Below are positions 41,114 through 50,763 of a stretch of 64,000 bases of DNA, piece by piece; position 1 is the first letter of the stretch; each line of letters starts with the position of its first letter. This DNA is from JAFAGX01 sp035624215 (lineage in GTDB: Bacteria; Acidobacteriota; Terriglobia; Terriglobales; Acidobacteriaceae), in the NCBI GenBank assembly GCA_035624215.1, contig DASPRY010000191.1:18398-82397 (forward strand), read 5' to 3'. Both the position numbers and the translations under genes were made by a program. The notes under the pieces were generated by a model that was not told the DNA's origin, ran no database searches, and was given only the letters and a program-made list of their open reading frames with translations.

Positions 41114-42973
41114 CTACACCGACACATACCTGAACCTGGGCAGTACCGCCATGGATCGTCCGAACAGCAGCGGCTCGGCGATGAACGCATAGAAGCGCAA
41201 GTCTTCCCAGTAACTCAGGTGCGCATAGACAGGGATTAAGTAAGTGAACTCCTGGCGGATAACCTTGGTGTAGAAGTGCAGCATGCCGCTGACCGGATCC
41301 TCCTTCGACCAGGCGTTCAGCCACGTCACATCGCTCAACTGGTCGGCGAGGTAGTGTTGCAGTTTATAGATTCCGTAGTCATTGTTCGACGAACGCGTGT
41401 CGAAGGAACGCAATAATGACAGGATTTGCGCGCGCACGCTCTGGCTTTCGGGCACGTTTTGCCGGAAGAAGTAATAAACCTTGTCGAGCGGCGAACCAAA
41501 GGTTACCAGTCCCTTGATGCGGCCCAAGTCGTCGCGATGGATTGCAGCCCTCGGTGGCTGCGATCCCACAATCTGATCGGGCGTGGCATAAATAGCAGGC
41601 CCGTTGCCCGCCAGGCAGCGGTTCATCAGCTCGTTGAGGCTGTCATAGGCAATTACACTGCCCAGCGAATGCCCGGCGACGATCACATTTTCATAATCCC
41701 GAATCTCGTCTTTAAGAATGCGGTCGATGGCCGTGGTGGCTCCGCTCAGGATCGCGCAGCGCACGGCATAGTTCTTCGCCCTGGCGTTGACATTGACGTA
41801 CACCGCTACATCGCCCACATAGTCTGCCAGAAAATATTTCAGGAACCAGGCAATGGCGAAGCTGAGTACCGCATAGACGACAGGTCTGTTCAAAACGGGT
41901 TTGAAATATTCGGTCAAACTTACTTTAAACAGATGCCCAATCCAAATTGCGACCACAGTTGCCAGCGTACCGGCAATAAACGTATTGGCCGTCACCCACG
42001 AGTCGACCATGGCGGTCTGCTGGCGCATCCAGCGCAGCACCTTCGCCAGTAGTTGCTTCAGCACTACCCAATACATCACCAGCGCAATCACAAACAACAC
42101 CGTCATGATCCCTCTAACGTATGGGTGGTCCGCGTTCCACTGCTGCGCAACATTTTTCAGGGTCACGAGGATGTTCAGCGCAGAAGGCAACCACCTGGTC
42201 AGCAAAAAGAGCAGTACTGCCAGCGGGATATAGAGCATCGCGATGCGCCGCAGTTCGCGGCCCAGAATCGCTCCACGCGTCATCTTCTCCGAGTCGGGCT
42301 CACCTTCGATTACGCGAACATTCTGGTCCAGCATGCGGATAGGCGTGAGTGTGGTTCGGATCAGCCAGTAAATCGTCTGCAGGTAACTGATCTTGTCCTC
42401 GGTTTCCGGGGCCCAGTAATATTCGTAAACATCGATGTGCGCCGGGTGCTGGCCATCCTTGGCTTGCGGCCCGTGCTGCGCCGTTTCCAGGCGGATCATG
42501 GCTTCGACTGATTCGTTGTGATCGATTTTCTGCGCGCTCAGCGTCAAATCTTCGATGCCGCCCTCATAGCGCAGATAGCGAGTCAAATTGCGCGCGAATT
42601 GATCCAGGGTTTCGTAGGGATCCTGTTCGCCGATCCCGTGGATCACCAGCATCGCTGTCCGGGCGTACTTCAAAATTGAACGTGCGGGTGCGGCCGCCGC
42701 GGCCGAGAGAACGGCTTCCGGTTGTTTTTCTAGCGCGGCAATCTCACCTCGAGAGACTCCAGCGTCCTTCAAACGAACCCGCAGACGTTGGAGGAAAAAC
42801 TCGCGTTCGCGCTTTTCGGCAGCCCTGAGCTTCGCCTCGGCTTCATCGTCAGAGGCTTTGAACGCGCTGGGCTGCGCGGCAGAGTATTTGCGAAATGCAG
42901 ACGCATATTGCGCCTTTAAAGTCTGTAAAGTCTGTACGGTCGCTTGCTGGTCAGCCGTCTTGTCATTTGCCAT
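41114..42973 (-). CDS. Membrane-embedded alpha/beta-hydrolase-like protein
   Basis: 619 residues. A charged coiled N-terminus, then AMLVIHGIGEQDP (HGxG oxyanion region), four or five central membrane segments, and further on VIVAGHSLGSVIAYDSL, a GxSxG nucleophile site. The hydrolase core is thus split by a membrane block of roughly 200 residues. Lipase or esterase activity is likely but the substrate is unknown. ATG 42973 has GAGG before it; a GTG two codons earlier is possible. No related neighbour. Confidence 0.7.
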   Translation of the reverse strand: MANDKTADQQATVQTLQTLKAQYASAFRKYSAAQPSAFKASDDEAEAKLRAAEKREREFFLQRLRVRLKDAGVSRGEIAALEKQPEAVLSAAAAAPARSILKYARTAMLVIHGIGEQDPYETLDQFARNLTRYLRYEGGIEDLTLSAQKIDHNESVEAMIRLETAQHGPQAKDGQHPAHIDVYEYYWAPETEDKISYLQTIYWLIRTTLTPIRMLDQNVRVIEGEPDSEKMTRGAILGRELRRIAMLYIPLAVLLFLLTRWLPSALNILVTLKNVAQQWNADHPYVRGIMTVLFVIALVMYWVVLKQLLAKVLRWMRQQTAMVDSWVTANTFIAGTLATVVAIWIGHLFKVSLTEYFKPVLNRPVVYAVLSFAIAWFLKYFLADYVGDVAVYVNVNARAKNYAVRCAILSGATTAIDRILKDEIRDYENVIVAGHSLGSVIAYDSLNELMNRCLAGNGPAIYATPDQIVGSQPPRAAIHRDDLGRIKGLVTFGSPLDKVYYFFRQNVPESQSVRAQILSLLRSFDTRSSNNDYGIYKLQHYLADQLSDVTWLNAWSKEDPVSGMLHFYTKVIRQEFTYLIPVYAHLSYWEDLRFYAFIAEPLLFGRSMAVLPRFRYVSV

Positions 42974-43617
42974 AACCACCTCGCGCGTAGCAGGAGGATC
43001 TACTCAAGGGCAGCGGGACGGCTAAGAATTCTCTATGTCGCAAATCGGAAGTCAAGCACGGGATGGTGTTTGTTACAAAAACCGAACACCGCGGGCGGGG
43101 TGGCCCGTCCTGTGAAAGGTCTCAGTTCCGAATTTCCCCACTCTTACTTCGCAAAAACCGCTCACCAGGTTGGGGCACCCGGCGTCATTCCGAGCGAAGC
43201 CGTTCTTCAGGCGCAGCGAGGGATCTCGCGTGCATTGCCAGAGGATTTGTGTCTCCACGCGAGATTCCTCGCCCCGCTGGTGAAAGCGCGGGGCTTCGGA
43301 ATGACGACGAAGTGGAAAATTCAGGCTGAGACACCGCCCGTGGGTTTTTCTCCGCTTGCGTTGGGCGGGAAAAGCCGTACAATCTTTATGGGTCTAGAGT
43401 GCGGCTAGCCCCGCGCTTTGGATTAGCCGCGCAACCTGTTTCCGCAGGAAGCGGGGCGCTTACTGTTAAAGATCAGGAATCACGGTGGTACAACGGATAC
43501 ATCCACCGTGGGGCCATGAGCAGTGAAGCGAATCATGATGGTAATGGTCACTGTTCTGTCCTTTCCGAAAGCCTTGGCGCACGTGACGCGCTGAGGCTTT
43601 CGTATTTCACGCCAAAA
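42974..43617. other. Intergenic region with dispersed palindrome and hairpins
   Basis: CGTCATTCCGA (43183-43193) and TCGGAATGACG (43296-43306) are the perfect ends of a 124-base palindromic element. Two more stems follow: CACGGTGG/CCACCGTG (43481-43510) and CGAAAGCCT/AGGCTTTCG (43566-43602). The last lies just beyond the stop of the leftward gene at 43618 and may terminate it. No gene is seen. Confidence 0.55.
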
Positions 43618-44142
43618 TCATTTGCGTTCACTCTCAATCCGTTTCAACGCCGCCGTAGCCGTCCTGCGATTGGGTCGTTTCGCAAGTTCGCGCAACGGAT
43701 GTTCCCCAGCCATCTGCTCCAAGAGAGTGATTTTGCGCCGATAAAAGGTTTGCCCCTCCTCGGTCTTAGTTTCCAGCGGAGGGACCATGCGTCTCAAAGT
43801 AGTTCCAATGGAAGCCAGCGGATTGGCTCTGTACTTCGTCAGGTCGTAGCCCATCTCGTTGAGAAAATCTCGTACTTGGGGGGGTGTGAGCCACTCTCCT
43901 TTATGAGCGCTGAACACGAGTCGTATCGCCTCCGTGAGGTTTCCGATCTCGGCTTCGATTTCTTCAATTTCTTTCTGAAACACGTTCTGTTTGTCGGCAG
44001 GAATCAGGGGAAATGTAGCAAGCATCAACTCTTTAAGTTTCGTAATCTCCGCGCCGATCTCATCGCGCTGGCGAGTCAATGCGGTCATGCGATTAACCAA
44101 AGAGCGGAACATCTCGAAGTAGTCGATTTTGGTGTCTGTCAT
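43618..44142 (-). CDS. Hypothetical protein with coiled coil and winged-helix-like domain
   Basis: The first 95 residues form a long amphipathic helix rich in Glu/Lys (TALTRQRDEIGAEITKLKEL). Residues 103-150 (EWLTPPQVRDFLNEMGYDLT ... SIGTTLRRM) resemble a HARE- or wHTH-type small domain. The end is basic. Total 174 residues. It could bind DNA or RNA. Its start stands only 23 bases from a divergent small gene. I do not recognise the family. Confidence 0.6.
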   Translation of the reverse strand: MTDTKIDYFEMFRSLVNRMTALTRQRDEIGAEITKLKELMLATFPLIPADKQNVFQKEIEEIEAEIGNLTEAIRLVFSAHKGEWLTPPQVRDFLNEMGYDLTKYRANPLASIGTTLRRMVPPLETKTEEGQTFYRRKITLLEQMAGEHPLRELAKRPNRRTATAALKRIESERK

Positions 44143-44165
44143 AAGCTGGAAGTAGTGTAAGACAC

Positions 44166-44396
44166 ATGTCTAACATTGTCAAGAGAAAAATGCAAGACAG
44201 TACCGCTGCGTGGGACACCATGATGCATGATGCCAACGCACGAATCGCGAAGTTGCAAAAATCAATCCGTGTGTTTGAAAAGAGGAAAGCAGCAGGGGAG
44301 CCGTGCCCTGCACTAGAAGTGGGAAAAAATCAGCAACAGGGAATTAGCCCAGTACCTTACCCGGCTTTTAACACTCCTGTAACACGCCCGTATTAA
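44166..44396 (+). CDS. Small hypothetical protein
   Basis: A 76-residue frame from ATG 44166 with a helical, basic start (SNIVKRKMQDSTAAWDTM) and a Pro-rich end. No known motif. It is divergent from the preceding gene and has no clear ribosome site. It may be real, but support is modest. Confidence 0.4.
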   Translation: MSNIVKRKMQDSTAAWDTMMHDANARIAKLQKSIRVFEKRKAAGEPCPALEVGKNQQQGISPVPYPAFNTPVTRPY

Positions 44397-44449
44397 ACTC
44401 CATCCCCATTGGGGTCCAGTCAACTCCCATTACAGCCAGGAGACTCTAA

Positions 44450-46072
44450 ATGAGCGCAGCCCCTGTAATTCCCTCCCCAACCCCGCAGCCTAGAGCAGTC
44501 CCGGCGCTCGACGCCAAACTCGCCAAAGGCCCGGGCAAGGTAGGCGTACTGATCTTTGGAGTCGTCCTGATTATCGGCGTCATTTACGCCGGCTCCCACC
44601 TGATCAATGATCTGTCCGGAATTCGCAGCACGTCGGTGCTGCCGTTCCTGCTGCTTGGCGTGGCCTTGCTCGTGGCCCTGGGCTTCGAATTCGTAAACGG
44701 CTTCCACGATACGGCGAACGCCGTGGCTACCGTCATTTATACCCACTCCCTCGAGCCGCACATTGCAGTGGTGTGGTCGGGGCTATGGAATTTCCTGGGA
44801 GTCGTGACCTCAACCGGGCTGGTCGCCTTCGGTATCATCTCCCTTCTCCCGGTAGAACTGATTCTGCAAGTGGGCAGCAAAGCCGGCTTCGCCATGGTTT
44901 TTGCCTTACTCGTGGCGGCCATCATCTGGAATCTCAGCACCTGGTATTTCGGGCTGCCGGCATCGAGCTCGCACACGCTGATTGGCTCGATTATCGGCGT
45001 GGGTATTGCCAATCAACTTATGTCGGTAAGAACCGGCACCAGCGGCGTCGACTGGGGACAGGCCATGAACATTGGCAAATCTCTGCTGATCTCGCCCCTG
45101 GTCGGATTCGCCGTGGCCGCACTTCTGTTGGTGGTCATGAAGCTCATCGTCAAGAACCGCAAGTTGTACGAGGCGCCGGAAGGCACCCAGCCGCCGCCGT
45201 TCTGGATTCGCGCTCTGCTTTTGCTGACCTGCACCGGCGTCAGCTTTGCGCACGGTTCGAATGACGGTCAAAAAGGCATGGGATTGATCATGCTCATCCT
45301 CATCGGAACCGTGCCCACAGCCTACGCTCTGAATCACGCCGTCACCAAAAAGCAATCGCAGGACTTCATTGCAGTTTCGCAGCAGGCGGCCAACACGCTG
45401 GACAAATACGTCAGCCCGAACGCCGTCATCAGCGACGCGCGCGAGGATGTGACGGCCTACATCCGCACCCGCGAGTTCAACCCGAACACGATGTTGGCCC
45501 TGCGCCAGTTGGTTAGTGAGATCGGGAATGAAACGGTGCTGTTCGGTGAGCTGGCCAAGGTGCCGAACGATCGCGTGCGTAACTTCCGCAACGACCTTTA
45601 TCTGATCAGCGAAGCGCTGCGGCTGATGCAGAAGACGCACCAACCGGAAATCTCAGCCGCCGACTGGCAGGTATTGGGCAATTACAAGAAACACGTCGAC
45701 AACGCGACCAAATTCATCCCCGGCTGGGTGAAGGTTGCCGTAGCCATGGCGCTCGGCCTGGGAACCATGGTGGGCTGGAAACGCATCGTGGTGACCGTCG
45801 GCGAAAAGATTGGCAAAGACCACCTCACTTACGGGCAAGGCGCGGCTGCGGAAATCACGGCGATGGCCACCATTGGCGCCGCCGACTGGTTCGGGCTTCC
45901 GGTCAGCACCACGCATGTGCTTTCGTCCGGAATTGCCGGCACTATGGCCGCTAATCATTCGGGATTGCAATGGGGAACTGTGCGCAATCTGCTGATGGCC
46001 TGGGTGCTCACTCTGCCCGCCTCGATCGTGCTCGCCGGCTTTTTGTTCTGGGCTTTCAAGAGCACGTTCTAA
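44450..46072 (+). CDS. pit: Inorganic phosphate transporter, PiT family
   Basis: 540 residues and about ten membrane helices with both PiT repeats: FVNGFHDTANAVATVIYT in the first and SFAHGSNDGQKGMG in the second. Between them is a cytoplasmic loop of about 100 residues with helical text (QQAANTLDKYVSPN). It imports phosphate, usually with H+ or metal. CAGGAGACTCTAA precedes ATG 44450. No PhoU-like partner gene is adjacent. Confidence 0.93.
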   Translation: MSAAPVIPSPTPQPRAVPALDAKLAKGPGKVGVLIFGVVLIIGVIYAGSHLINDLSGIRSTSVLPFLLLGVALLVALGFEFVNGFHDTANAVATVIYTHSLEPHIAVVWSGLWNFLGVVTSTGLVAFGIISLLPVELILQVGSKAGFAMVFALLVAAIIWNLSTWYFGLPASSSHTLIGSIIGVGIANQLMSVRTGTSGVDWGQAMNIGKSLLISPLVGFAVAALLLVVMKLIVKNRKLYEAPEGTQPPPFWIRALLLLTCTGVSFAHGSNDGQKGMGLIMLILIGTVPTAYALNHAVTKKQSQDFIAVSQQAANTLDKYVSPNAVISDAREDVTAYIRTREFNPNTMLALRQLVSEIGNETVLFGELAKVPNDRVRNFRNDLYLISEALRLMQKTHQPEISAADWQVLGNYKKHVDNATKFIPGWVKVAVAMALGLGTMVGWKRIVVTVGEKIGKDHLTYGQGAAAEITAMATIGAADWFGLPVSTTHVLSSGIAGTMAANHSGLQWGTVRNLLMAWVLTLPASIVLAGFLFWAFKSTF

Positions 46073-46093
46073 GCTCTCAGCTCCACTGGGTGC

Positions 46094-46126
46094 CCCACCC
46101 TTCGCGGTCTTCGAAGGAGGGGTTTT
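46094..46126 (+). terminator. Terminator-like hairpin after pit
   Basis: CCTTCG (46099-46104) pairs with CGAAGG (46112-46117), extended by CCC/GGG across a bulge, and is followed by TTTT. It lies 22 bases after the pit stop. Confidence 0.5.
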
Positions 46127-46189
46127 GAATCTCCCACCCCAATCCTCGCAAAGAGTGCTCAGTGGGCTACCAGCTCGCTTGACCCACTG

Positions 46190-47257
46190 CTACCCTTGCA
46201 CCCGCTCCGCCACCCACTCGCCCGCTTCCCGCGTTCCCAAGTTCCCGCCGATATCCTGAGTGGTTTTCTTCTGGTGCACGGCTTCGAGAACTGCCGCTTC
46301 AATCTTTTCAGCTTCGCCAGTCAGCCCGAGATGATTCAGCATCATCGCCGCTGTCAAAATCGCGCCAAACGGGTTCGCCACATTCTTTCCCGCGATCAGC
46401 GGCGCGGAGCCGTGTACCGGCTCGAACATCGACGTTTTCCCCGGATGAATATTTCCGCTCGCCGCCATGCCCAGCCCTCCCTGCAGGCCAGCCGCGAGAT
46501 CGGTGATGATGTCGCCAAACATGTTGTTGGTGACGATCACGTCGAACTGGTGCGGATCACGCACCATCTGCATCGAGAGCGCGTCCACATACATGTGCTC
46601 GGCCTTGATCCGGGGGAATTCGCCGCTGACTTGCTTGAATACGCGTTGCCACAAGCTGCCGGCGTGTGTCATGGCATTCGATTTGTCGCACATCAGCACC
46701 CGCTGGCGCCGGCTGCCGTCTTGTTTCGCGTGATTCGCGCAAAATTCGCAGGCATAACGAATGATTCGCTCGACCCCTTTGCGCGTATTGATGTCCTCCT
46801 GAATCGCAATCTCGTCGGGCGTCCCTTTCTTGAAAATGCCGCCCGCATCGGTGTAAACCCCCTCCGTATTCTCCCGGATCACGACAAAATCGACATCTTT
46901 CGGCTCAACGCCCTTCAATGGGCACAATGCCGCATCCAGCAAGCGCACTGGGCGCACATTGGCGTAAAGATCCATCTGGAAGCGCATGCCGAGCAGGATT
47001 TCTTTGGCATGAATATTGGTAGGAACGCGCGGATCGCCGAACGCGCCCACCAGGATGGCATCGAAATCACGTTGCAGCATGGCGAAGCCATCGGGCGGGA
47101 CCGTGACGCCATCGCTAAGATAGCGGTCGGCGCCCCAATCAAAATGCGCAGTCTCGACCTCGGCTCCTGCCGCGGACATAACTTTGACCGCCTCGGGAAC
47201 CACCTCTTTGCCGATGCCGTCTCCGGGAATGATTGCTATGCGTTTTTTCTGGGCCAC
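46190..47257 (-). CDS. leuB: Isocitrate/isopropylmalate dehydrogenase-family enzyme, probably LeuB
   Basis: 355 residues. The N-terminus IAIIPGDGIGKEVVPEA, the substrate region MDLYANVRPVRLLD, VVIRENTEGVY, and the C-terminal metal-site text IVTNNMFGDIITDLAAGLQG are those of beta-decarboxylating dehydrogenases. The substrate helix residues fit isopropylmalate dehydrogenase or tartrate dehydrogenase better than isocitrate dehydrogenase. LeuB acts in leucine synthesis, converting 3-isopropylmalate to 2-oxoisocaproate with NAD+. No other leu gene is nearby, so the specificity stays open. Confidence 0.78.
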   Translation of the reverse strand: MAQKKRIAIIPGDGIGKEVVPEAVKVMSAAGAEVETAHFDWGADRYLSDGVTVPPDGFAMLQRDFDAILVGAFGDPRVPTNIHAKEILLGMRFQMDLYANVRPVRLLDAALCPLKGVEPKDVDFVVIRENTEGVYTDAGGIFKKGTPDEIAIQEDINTRKGVERIIRYACEFCANHAKQDGSRRQRVLMCDKSNAMTHAGSLWQRVFKQVSGEFPRIKAEHMYVDALSMQMVRDPHQFDVIVTNNMFGDIITDLAAGLQGGLGMAASGNIHPGKTSMFEPVHGSAPLIAGKNVANPFGAILTAAMMLNHLGLTGEAEKIEAAVLEAVHQKKTTQDIGGNLGTREAGEWVAERVQG

Positions 47258-47282
47258 GCGTGGAAAGGTAGCATAAAGCAGC

Positions 47283-47326
47283 GATTAGTGGTCGTCAGTT
47301 TTGTACCTGGCCGCTAGCCACTAATC
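47283..47326. repeat. Inverted repeat GATTAGTGG / CCACTAATC
   Basis: Perfect 9-base arms at 47283-47291 and 47318-47326 with a 26-base loop lie between the divergent leuB-like and ygfZ genes. TATAAT at 47343-47348 follows on the ygfZ side, so the repeat overlaps the promoter area. Confidence 0.45.
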
Positions 47327-47361
47327 ACTCACCGCCGCCTTGTATAATCGAAGCTTGGCCT

Positions 47362-48384
47362 ATGAGTTCTGCAGCGCTTCATGACAGACCTGCAACCATT
47401 CACCCATCGGACCTGCGGGAACAGTTCACTTCCCTGCTCTCTGGCTGTGGTGTTTACGAGCTGAGTAACCGCGCCCGGATCAGTCTTTCCGGCAATGACC
47501 GCGTTCGCTGGCTCAATGGCATGATCACCAACAAAGTTCGCGATCTGCCCGCGGGACAAGGGGTCTACGCGTTCGTGCTCAATCCCCAGGGACACATCCT
47601 CGGAGATTTATACACCTACAACCGGGGCGAATCTTTCCTGCTCGATACCGATCAAACGCAAGCAGAGAAATTAATGGGCATTTTCCGCAAGTACATCATC
47701 ATGGACAAGGTTGAAATTACGAACCTGAGCGAGAAATTAGCGGCGATCGGTATCGCAGGCCCAAAAGCTCGCGAGGTGCTTGGCCGAACCGGATTTGAAT
47801 TTCCGGAACTGGCGCCGCTCCAGTTTGTCGAGATGACCTGGCAGAACCTGCCTGTGAGCATTGCGCGCAGCGATAGCCCCGCCGAATCTTACGAAATCTG
47901 GTTAGCGCCAGCGCAAGCTTCGCTTGCGCTCGATGCGCTCGCGAAATCCGGAGCAACACCAATCAGCGCGGCTGCGCTGGAACTTTTTCGGATTGCCTGC
48001 GGAATCCCACGCTACGGCCAAGACATTCGCGAGCGCGACCTGCCGCAGGAAACCGAACAGCTCCGAGCTTTGAACTTCGTCAAGGGATGCTACATAGGCC
48101 AGGAAATCGTGGAGCGCATTCGTTCTCGCGGCAACGTGCATCGCCAGTTTACTGGTTTCGGAGTACATGGCCCGCTGCCGGCGCCAGGGAGCAAAATTCA
48201 ATCCGGCGGCAAAGACGTCGGCGAGATTACCAGTGCCGCATCCCTTCCCTTGCCGAGCGGAGAGCGGCCGGTCGCTCTCGGTTACATACGCCGCGAATTG
48301 GTGAGCACCGCTGAGCCACTCCAAGCCGGCCAAGCACAGCTTACCGTGGCCGCATTGCCCTTCGCGGGAGTGTTCTCACAATAA
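47362..48384 (+). CDS. ygfZ: Folate-binding protein YgfZ (iron-sulfur cluster repair)
   Basis: The signature KGCYIGQEIVERIRSRGNVH, shortened here from the text at about residues 241-261, holds the conserved cysteine of the YgfZ motif KGCYxGQE. The rest follows the GcvT fold: VRWLNGMITNKVRDL and FVLNPQGHILGDLY. YgfZ uses tetrahydrofolate to support the function of some [4Fe-4S] enzymes. 340 residues, a normal length. ATG 47362 starts shortly after TATAAT (47343-47348). It is first in a run with DUF1844, PhnP-like and ribF genes. Confidence 0.9.
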   Translation: MSSAALHDRPATIHPSDLREQFTSLLSGCGVYELSNRARISLSGNDRVRWLNGMITNKVRDLPAGQGVYAFVLNPQGHILGDLYTYNRGESFLLDTDQTQAEKLMGIFRKYIIMDKVEITNLSEKLAAIGIAGPKAREVLGRTGFEFPELAPLQFVEMTWQNLPVSIARSDSPAESYEIWLAPAQASLALDALAKSGATPISAAALELFRIACGIPRYGQDIRERDLPQETEQLRALNFVKGCYIGQEIVERIRSRGNVHRQFTGFGVHGPLPAPGSKIQSGGKDVGEITSAASLPLPSGERPVALGYIRRELVSTAEPLQAGQAQLTVAALPFAGVFSQ

Positions 48385-48398
48385 GGACCAACAAAGTT

Positions 48399-48947
48399 AT
48401 GGCTGAGAAAAAACAGGAATCCTTTACCGTAACCGACCGGCGGCTGTTTACGCCGGATGGCGAAGTCCGCAGGGAGGTCGAACAGGAAGAAGCTTCGACT
48501 TCAACTCGCAAAGTTGAACCGCCGGCCCCCAAGCCGCCGGAACACAATGCGCCTCCCGCGCCTTCGGCCGCCGAGCAGCAGAAGCAGGCCGATGAGTATC
48601 GCAAGTCGGCCAAAAGTGTTGACAGGCGCGTGGAATTGAGCGGTCACTCCGCAAAAGATCTCGAGATGACGTTCGAGCGGTTCGTTGCTTCCCTGTACAT
48701 GACGGCGATGCTGCAGCTCGGCCTGATGCACGAGCAGGGCGGCGAACCGCAGGTCGATCTTATCGGCGCGCGCCAGACCATCGACACGCTCAGCATGCTC
48801 TCGGAGAAAACCAAAAGCAATCTCACCAGCGCCGAAGAAAACCTGCTGCAAAACTGCCTCTACGAACTGCGCATGGCTTACGTGGAAGTCACCAACGTCT
48901 TGGCCCGTCCGCCGCAGGCCACCGGCACGGATTCTGTCAAACGATGA
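48399..48947 (+). CDS. DUF1844 protein
   Basis: A Pro/Glu-rich N-terminal half (to about residue 75) precedes a helical DUF1844 domain with FVASLYMTAMLQLGLMHEQG and the end pattern NLLQNCLYELRMAYVEVTN. Function is unknown in the family. It lies 14 bases after ygfZ and overlaps the next gene by ATGA at 48944. Widespread in Acidobacteriota and some deltaproteobacteria, as far as I know. 182 residues. Confidence 0.88.
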   Translation: MAEKKQESFTVTDRRLFTPDGEVRREVEQEEASTSTRKVEPPAPKPPEHNAPPAPSAAEQQKQADEYRKSAKSVDRRVELSGHSAKDLEMTFERFVASLYMTAMLQLGLMHEQGGEPQVDLIGARQTIDTLSMLSEKTKSNLTSAEENLLQNCLYELRMAYVEVTNVLARPPQATGTDSVKR

Positions 48948-49717
48948 AAGCAAGGCTGACGGTGTTGGGCAGTGGCACCTCCATGGGGGTGCCGACTATC
49001 GGGTGCGACTGCGCCGTATGCCACTCCTCCGACCCGCACGACCGCCGCACACGTCCCTCCGTGCTGGTCGAATACAACGGCAAGGTCGTGCTCATCGACT
49101 CGACGCCGGATTTTCGCGAGCAGGCGATTCGCGAGCATATCACCAGAATCGATGCAGTGCTCTATACCCACACGCATGCGGATCATATTCTCGGCATCGA
49201 CGACCTGCGCCCACTCAGCTTTCGTCACAAGCCCAATAAACTTCCGCTTTACGCCAGTCCGGAGGCGGCGGATTTTATTCGCAACATGTTCCGTTACATT
49301 TTTGATGCGGACTATAAATTCGGCGGCCTTCCCCTGGTAGAACTTCGCCCCATCCACGGTCCGGTGGAATTATTCGGTGCCAGCTTTGAGCCGGTTCCGG
49401 TGATTCATGGTGAGACTGAGATTTATGGCTTCCGCTTTGGAAGCGCAGCCTACCTTACCGATCACAGCGAGATTCCCGAAGCCTCATTCGCCAAACTGCA
49501 GGATCTCGACATTCTGTTTCTCGACGCGCTGCGCCATAAACCACATCCCACGCATTCCACAGTTGCGAATTCCCTGCAGATCGTCCAAAGGCTTAAGCCA
49601 AAGCGGGCGCTGTTTACCCACATTTGTCATGACTTACCCCACGAAGCGACCAATGCGTCACTTCCGCCCGATGTGCGGCTTTCTTACGATGGCATGAAAC
49701 TGGAGTTTGAAATTTGA
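48944..49717 (+). CDS. MBL-fold hydrolase, PhnP-like
   Basis: 257 residues with the metallo-beta-lactamase metal site THTHADHILGIDDLRP and downstream ligands in YLTDHSEIP and FTHICHDL. The N-terminus VLGSGTSMGVPTIGCDCAVC, including a CxC-type extra zinc site, is typical of PhnP-like cyclic phosphodiesterases. Whether it cleaves phosphoribosyl cyclic phosphate or another phosphodiester is not known here; no phn genes are near. It is coupled to DUF1844. Confidence 0.87.
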   Translation: MKARLTVLGSGTSMGVPTIGCDCAVCHSSDPHDRRTRPSVLVEYNGKVVLIDSTPDFREQAIREHITRIDAVLYTHTHADHILGIDDLRPLSFRHKPNKLPLYASPEAADFIRNMFRYIFDADYKFGGLPLVELRPIHGPVELFGASFEPVPVIHGETEIYGFRFGSAAYLTDHSEIPEASFAKLQDLDILFLDALRHKPHPTHSTVANSLQIVQRLKPKRALFTHICHDLPHEATNASLPPDVRLSYDGMKLEFEI

Positions 49718-50678
49718 GCAATCGCCAATTGAATCAGAATTGAAAACGTTCCACAAACTCGAGGAGGTGCCGCCTGACTTTGGCCCCACCATGCTCAGCG
49801 TGGGAAACTTCGACGGAGTGCATCGCGCGCACCGCCAGGTTCTGAGCACGATTGTGCAGCGCGCAAAAGCCTCCGGTCTTAAGTCAGTGGCAGTCACATT
49901 CGAGCCTCACCCGGTGCGTATTCTGCGTCCCGATGCTGATTTGCGGCTCTTGACCCCCACACCAGAGAAAGTACGCCTCCTGGCGGAAACCGGCCTCAAT
50001 GCCGTGCTGCTGCTTCCTTTCACGCGCGATCTCTCACTGATGACCCCGGAAAGCTTCGCGCAGGACATCCTCGAGAACAGGTTGCAGGCGCGTGAAGTGC
50101 ACGAAGGCTACAACTTCCGCTTTGGCCACAAAGCCGCCGGAAACGTGACCTTGCTCACCGAACTGGGAAACAAAATGGGTTTTGCGGTTCACGTGTATTC
50201 GGAAATGCGGTTGCGCGGCGAGCCCGTTTCGAGCAGCCGCATTCGCAAACTGATTAAGGAAGGCCGGGTCAGCCGGGCGCGGCATTTGTTGGCGCGGCCG
50301 TTCAGCATTCTTTCTACCGCCGGGCGCGGGCGGGGATACGGAGCGAAGTATACCGTCCCCACCATCAATCTGAGCCGCTACGAAGAACTGGTTCCCGGTG
50401 ACGGCGTTTATGTCACCCGCACCCGGGTTGCGGAAGAGTGCTTCGATTCCGTAACCAATGTCGGCAAGCGGCCTACCTTTGGAGTTGAATCATTTGCCAT
50501 CGAAACCCACCTCTTGAATTTTCATCCCATCGAGTTGACGCCGGAGACCGAGATCGAGATTCACTTCCTGCAAAGGCTGCGCGACGAGATCAAGTTCCCG
50601 TCGGTAGAAGCTCTACGGGAGCAGATTGCGAGAGATGTCAAGAAGACCCGCCGGTACTTCCACCTATTGAAGTGCTAG
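49707..50678 (+). CDS. ribF: Bifunctional riboflavin kinase / FAD synthetase
   Basis: RibF converts riboflavin to FMN and then FAD. The FAD synthetase part has LSVGNFDGVHRAHRQ, VTFEPHPVR and GYNFRFGHKAAGN; the kinase part has YTVPTINLS near residue 212 and the end motif LRDEIKFPSVEALREQI. Length is 323 residues. The start is unclear: TTG at 49707 overlaps the previous gene, and TTG at 49740 would give MKTFHKLEEVPPDFG, closer to family starts; neither has a good ribosome site. Confidence 0.93.
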   Translation: MKFEQSPIESELKTFHKLEEVPPDFGPTMLSVGNFDGVHRAHRQVLSTIVQRAKASGLKSVAVTFEPHPVRILRPDADLRLLTPTPEKVRLLAETGLNAVLLLPFTRDLSLMTPESFAQDILENRLQAREVHEGYNFRFGHKAAGNVTLLTELGNKMGFAVHVYSEMRLRGEPVSSSRIRKLIKEGRVSRARHLLARPFSILSTAGRGRGYGAKYTVPTINLSRYEELVPGDGVYVTRTRVAEECFDSVTNVGKRPTFGVESFAIETHLLNFHPIELTPETEIEIHFLQRLRDEIKFPSVEALREQIARDVKKTRRYFHLLKC

Positions 50679-50763
50679 CTCAGTAGGAGTAGCAGTGTTC
50701 CGGCGGCAGCCTCACCGGGAAAAGCCGGGGAAGAAATTGGGGGAACTTGACTACGGGGTCGTT

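Noticed and set aside
46196..47317. 373-codon frame opposite the isopropylmalate dehydrogenase-like gene
   Set aside because: The reverse strand carries all dehydrogenase motifs; this frame has His/Arg-rich text and no motif.
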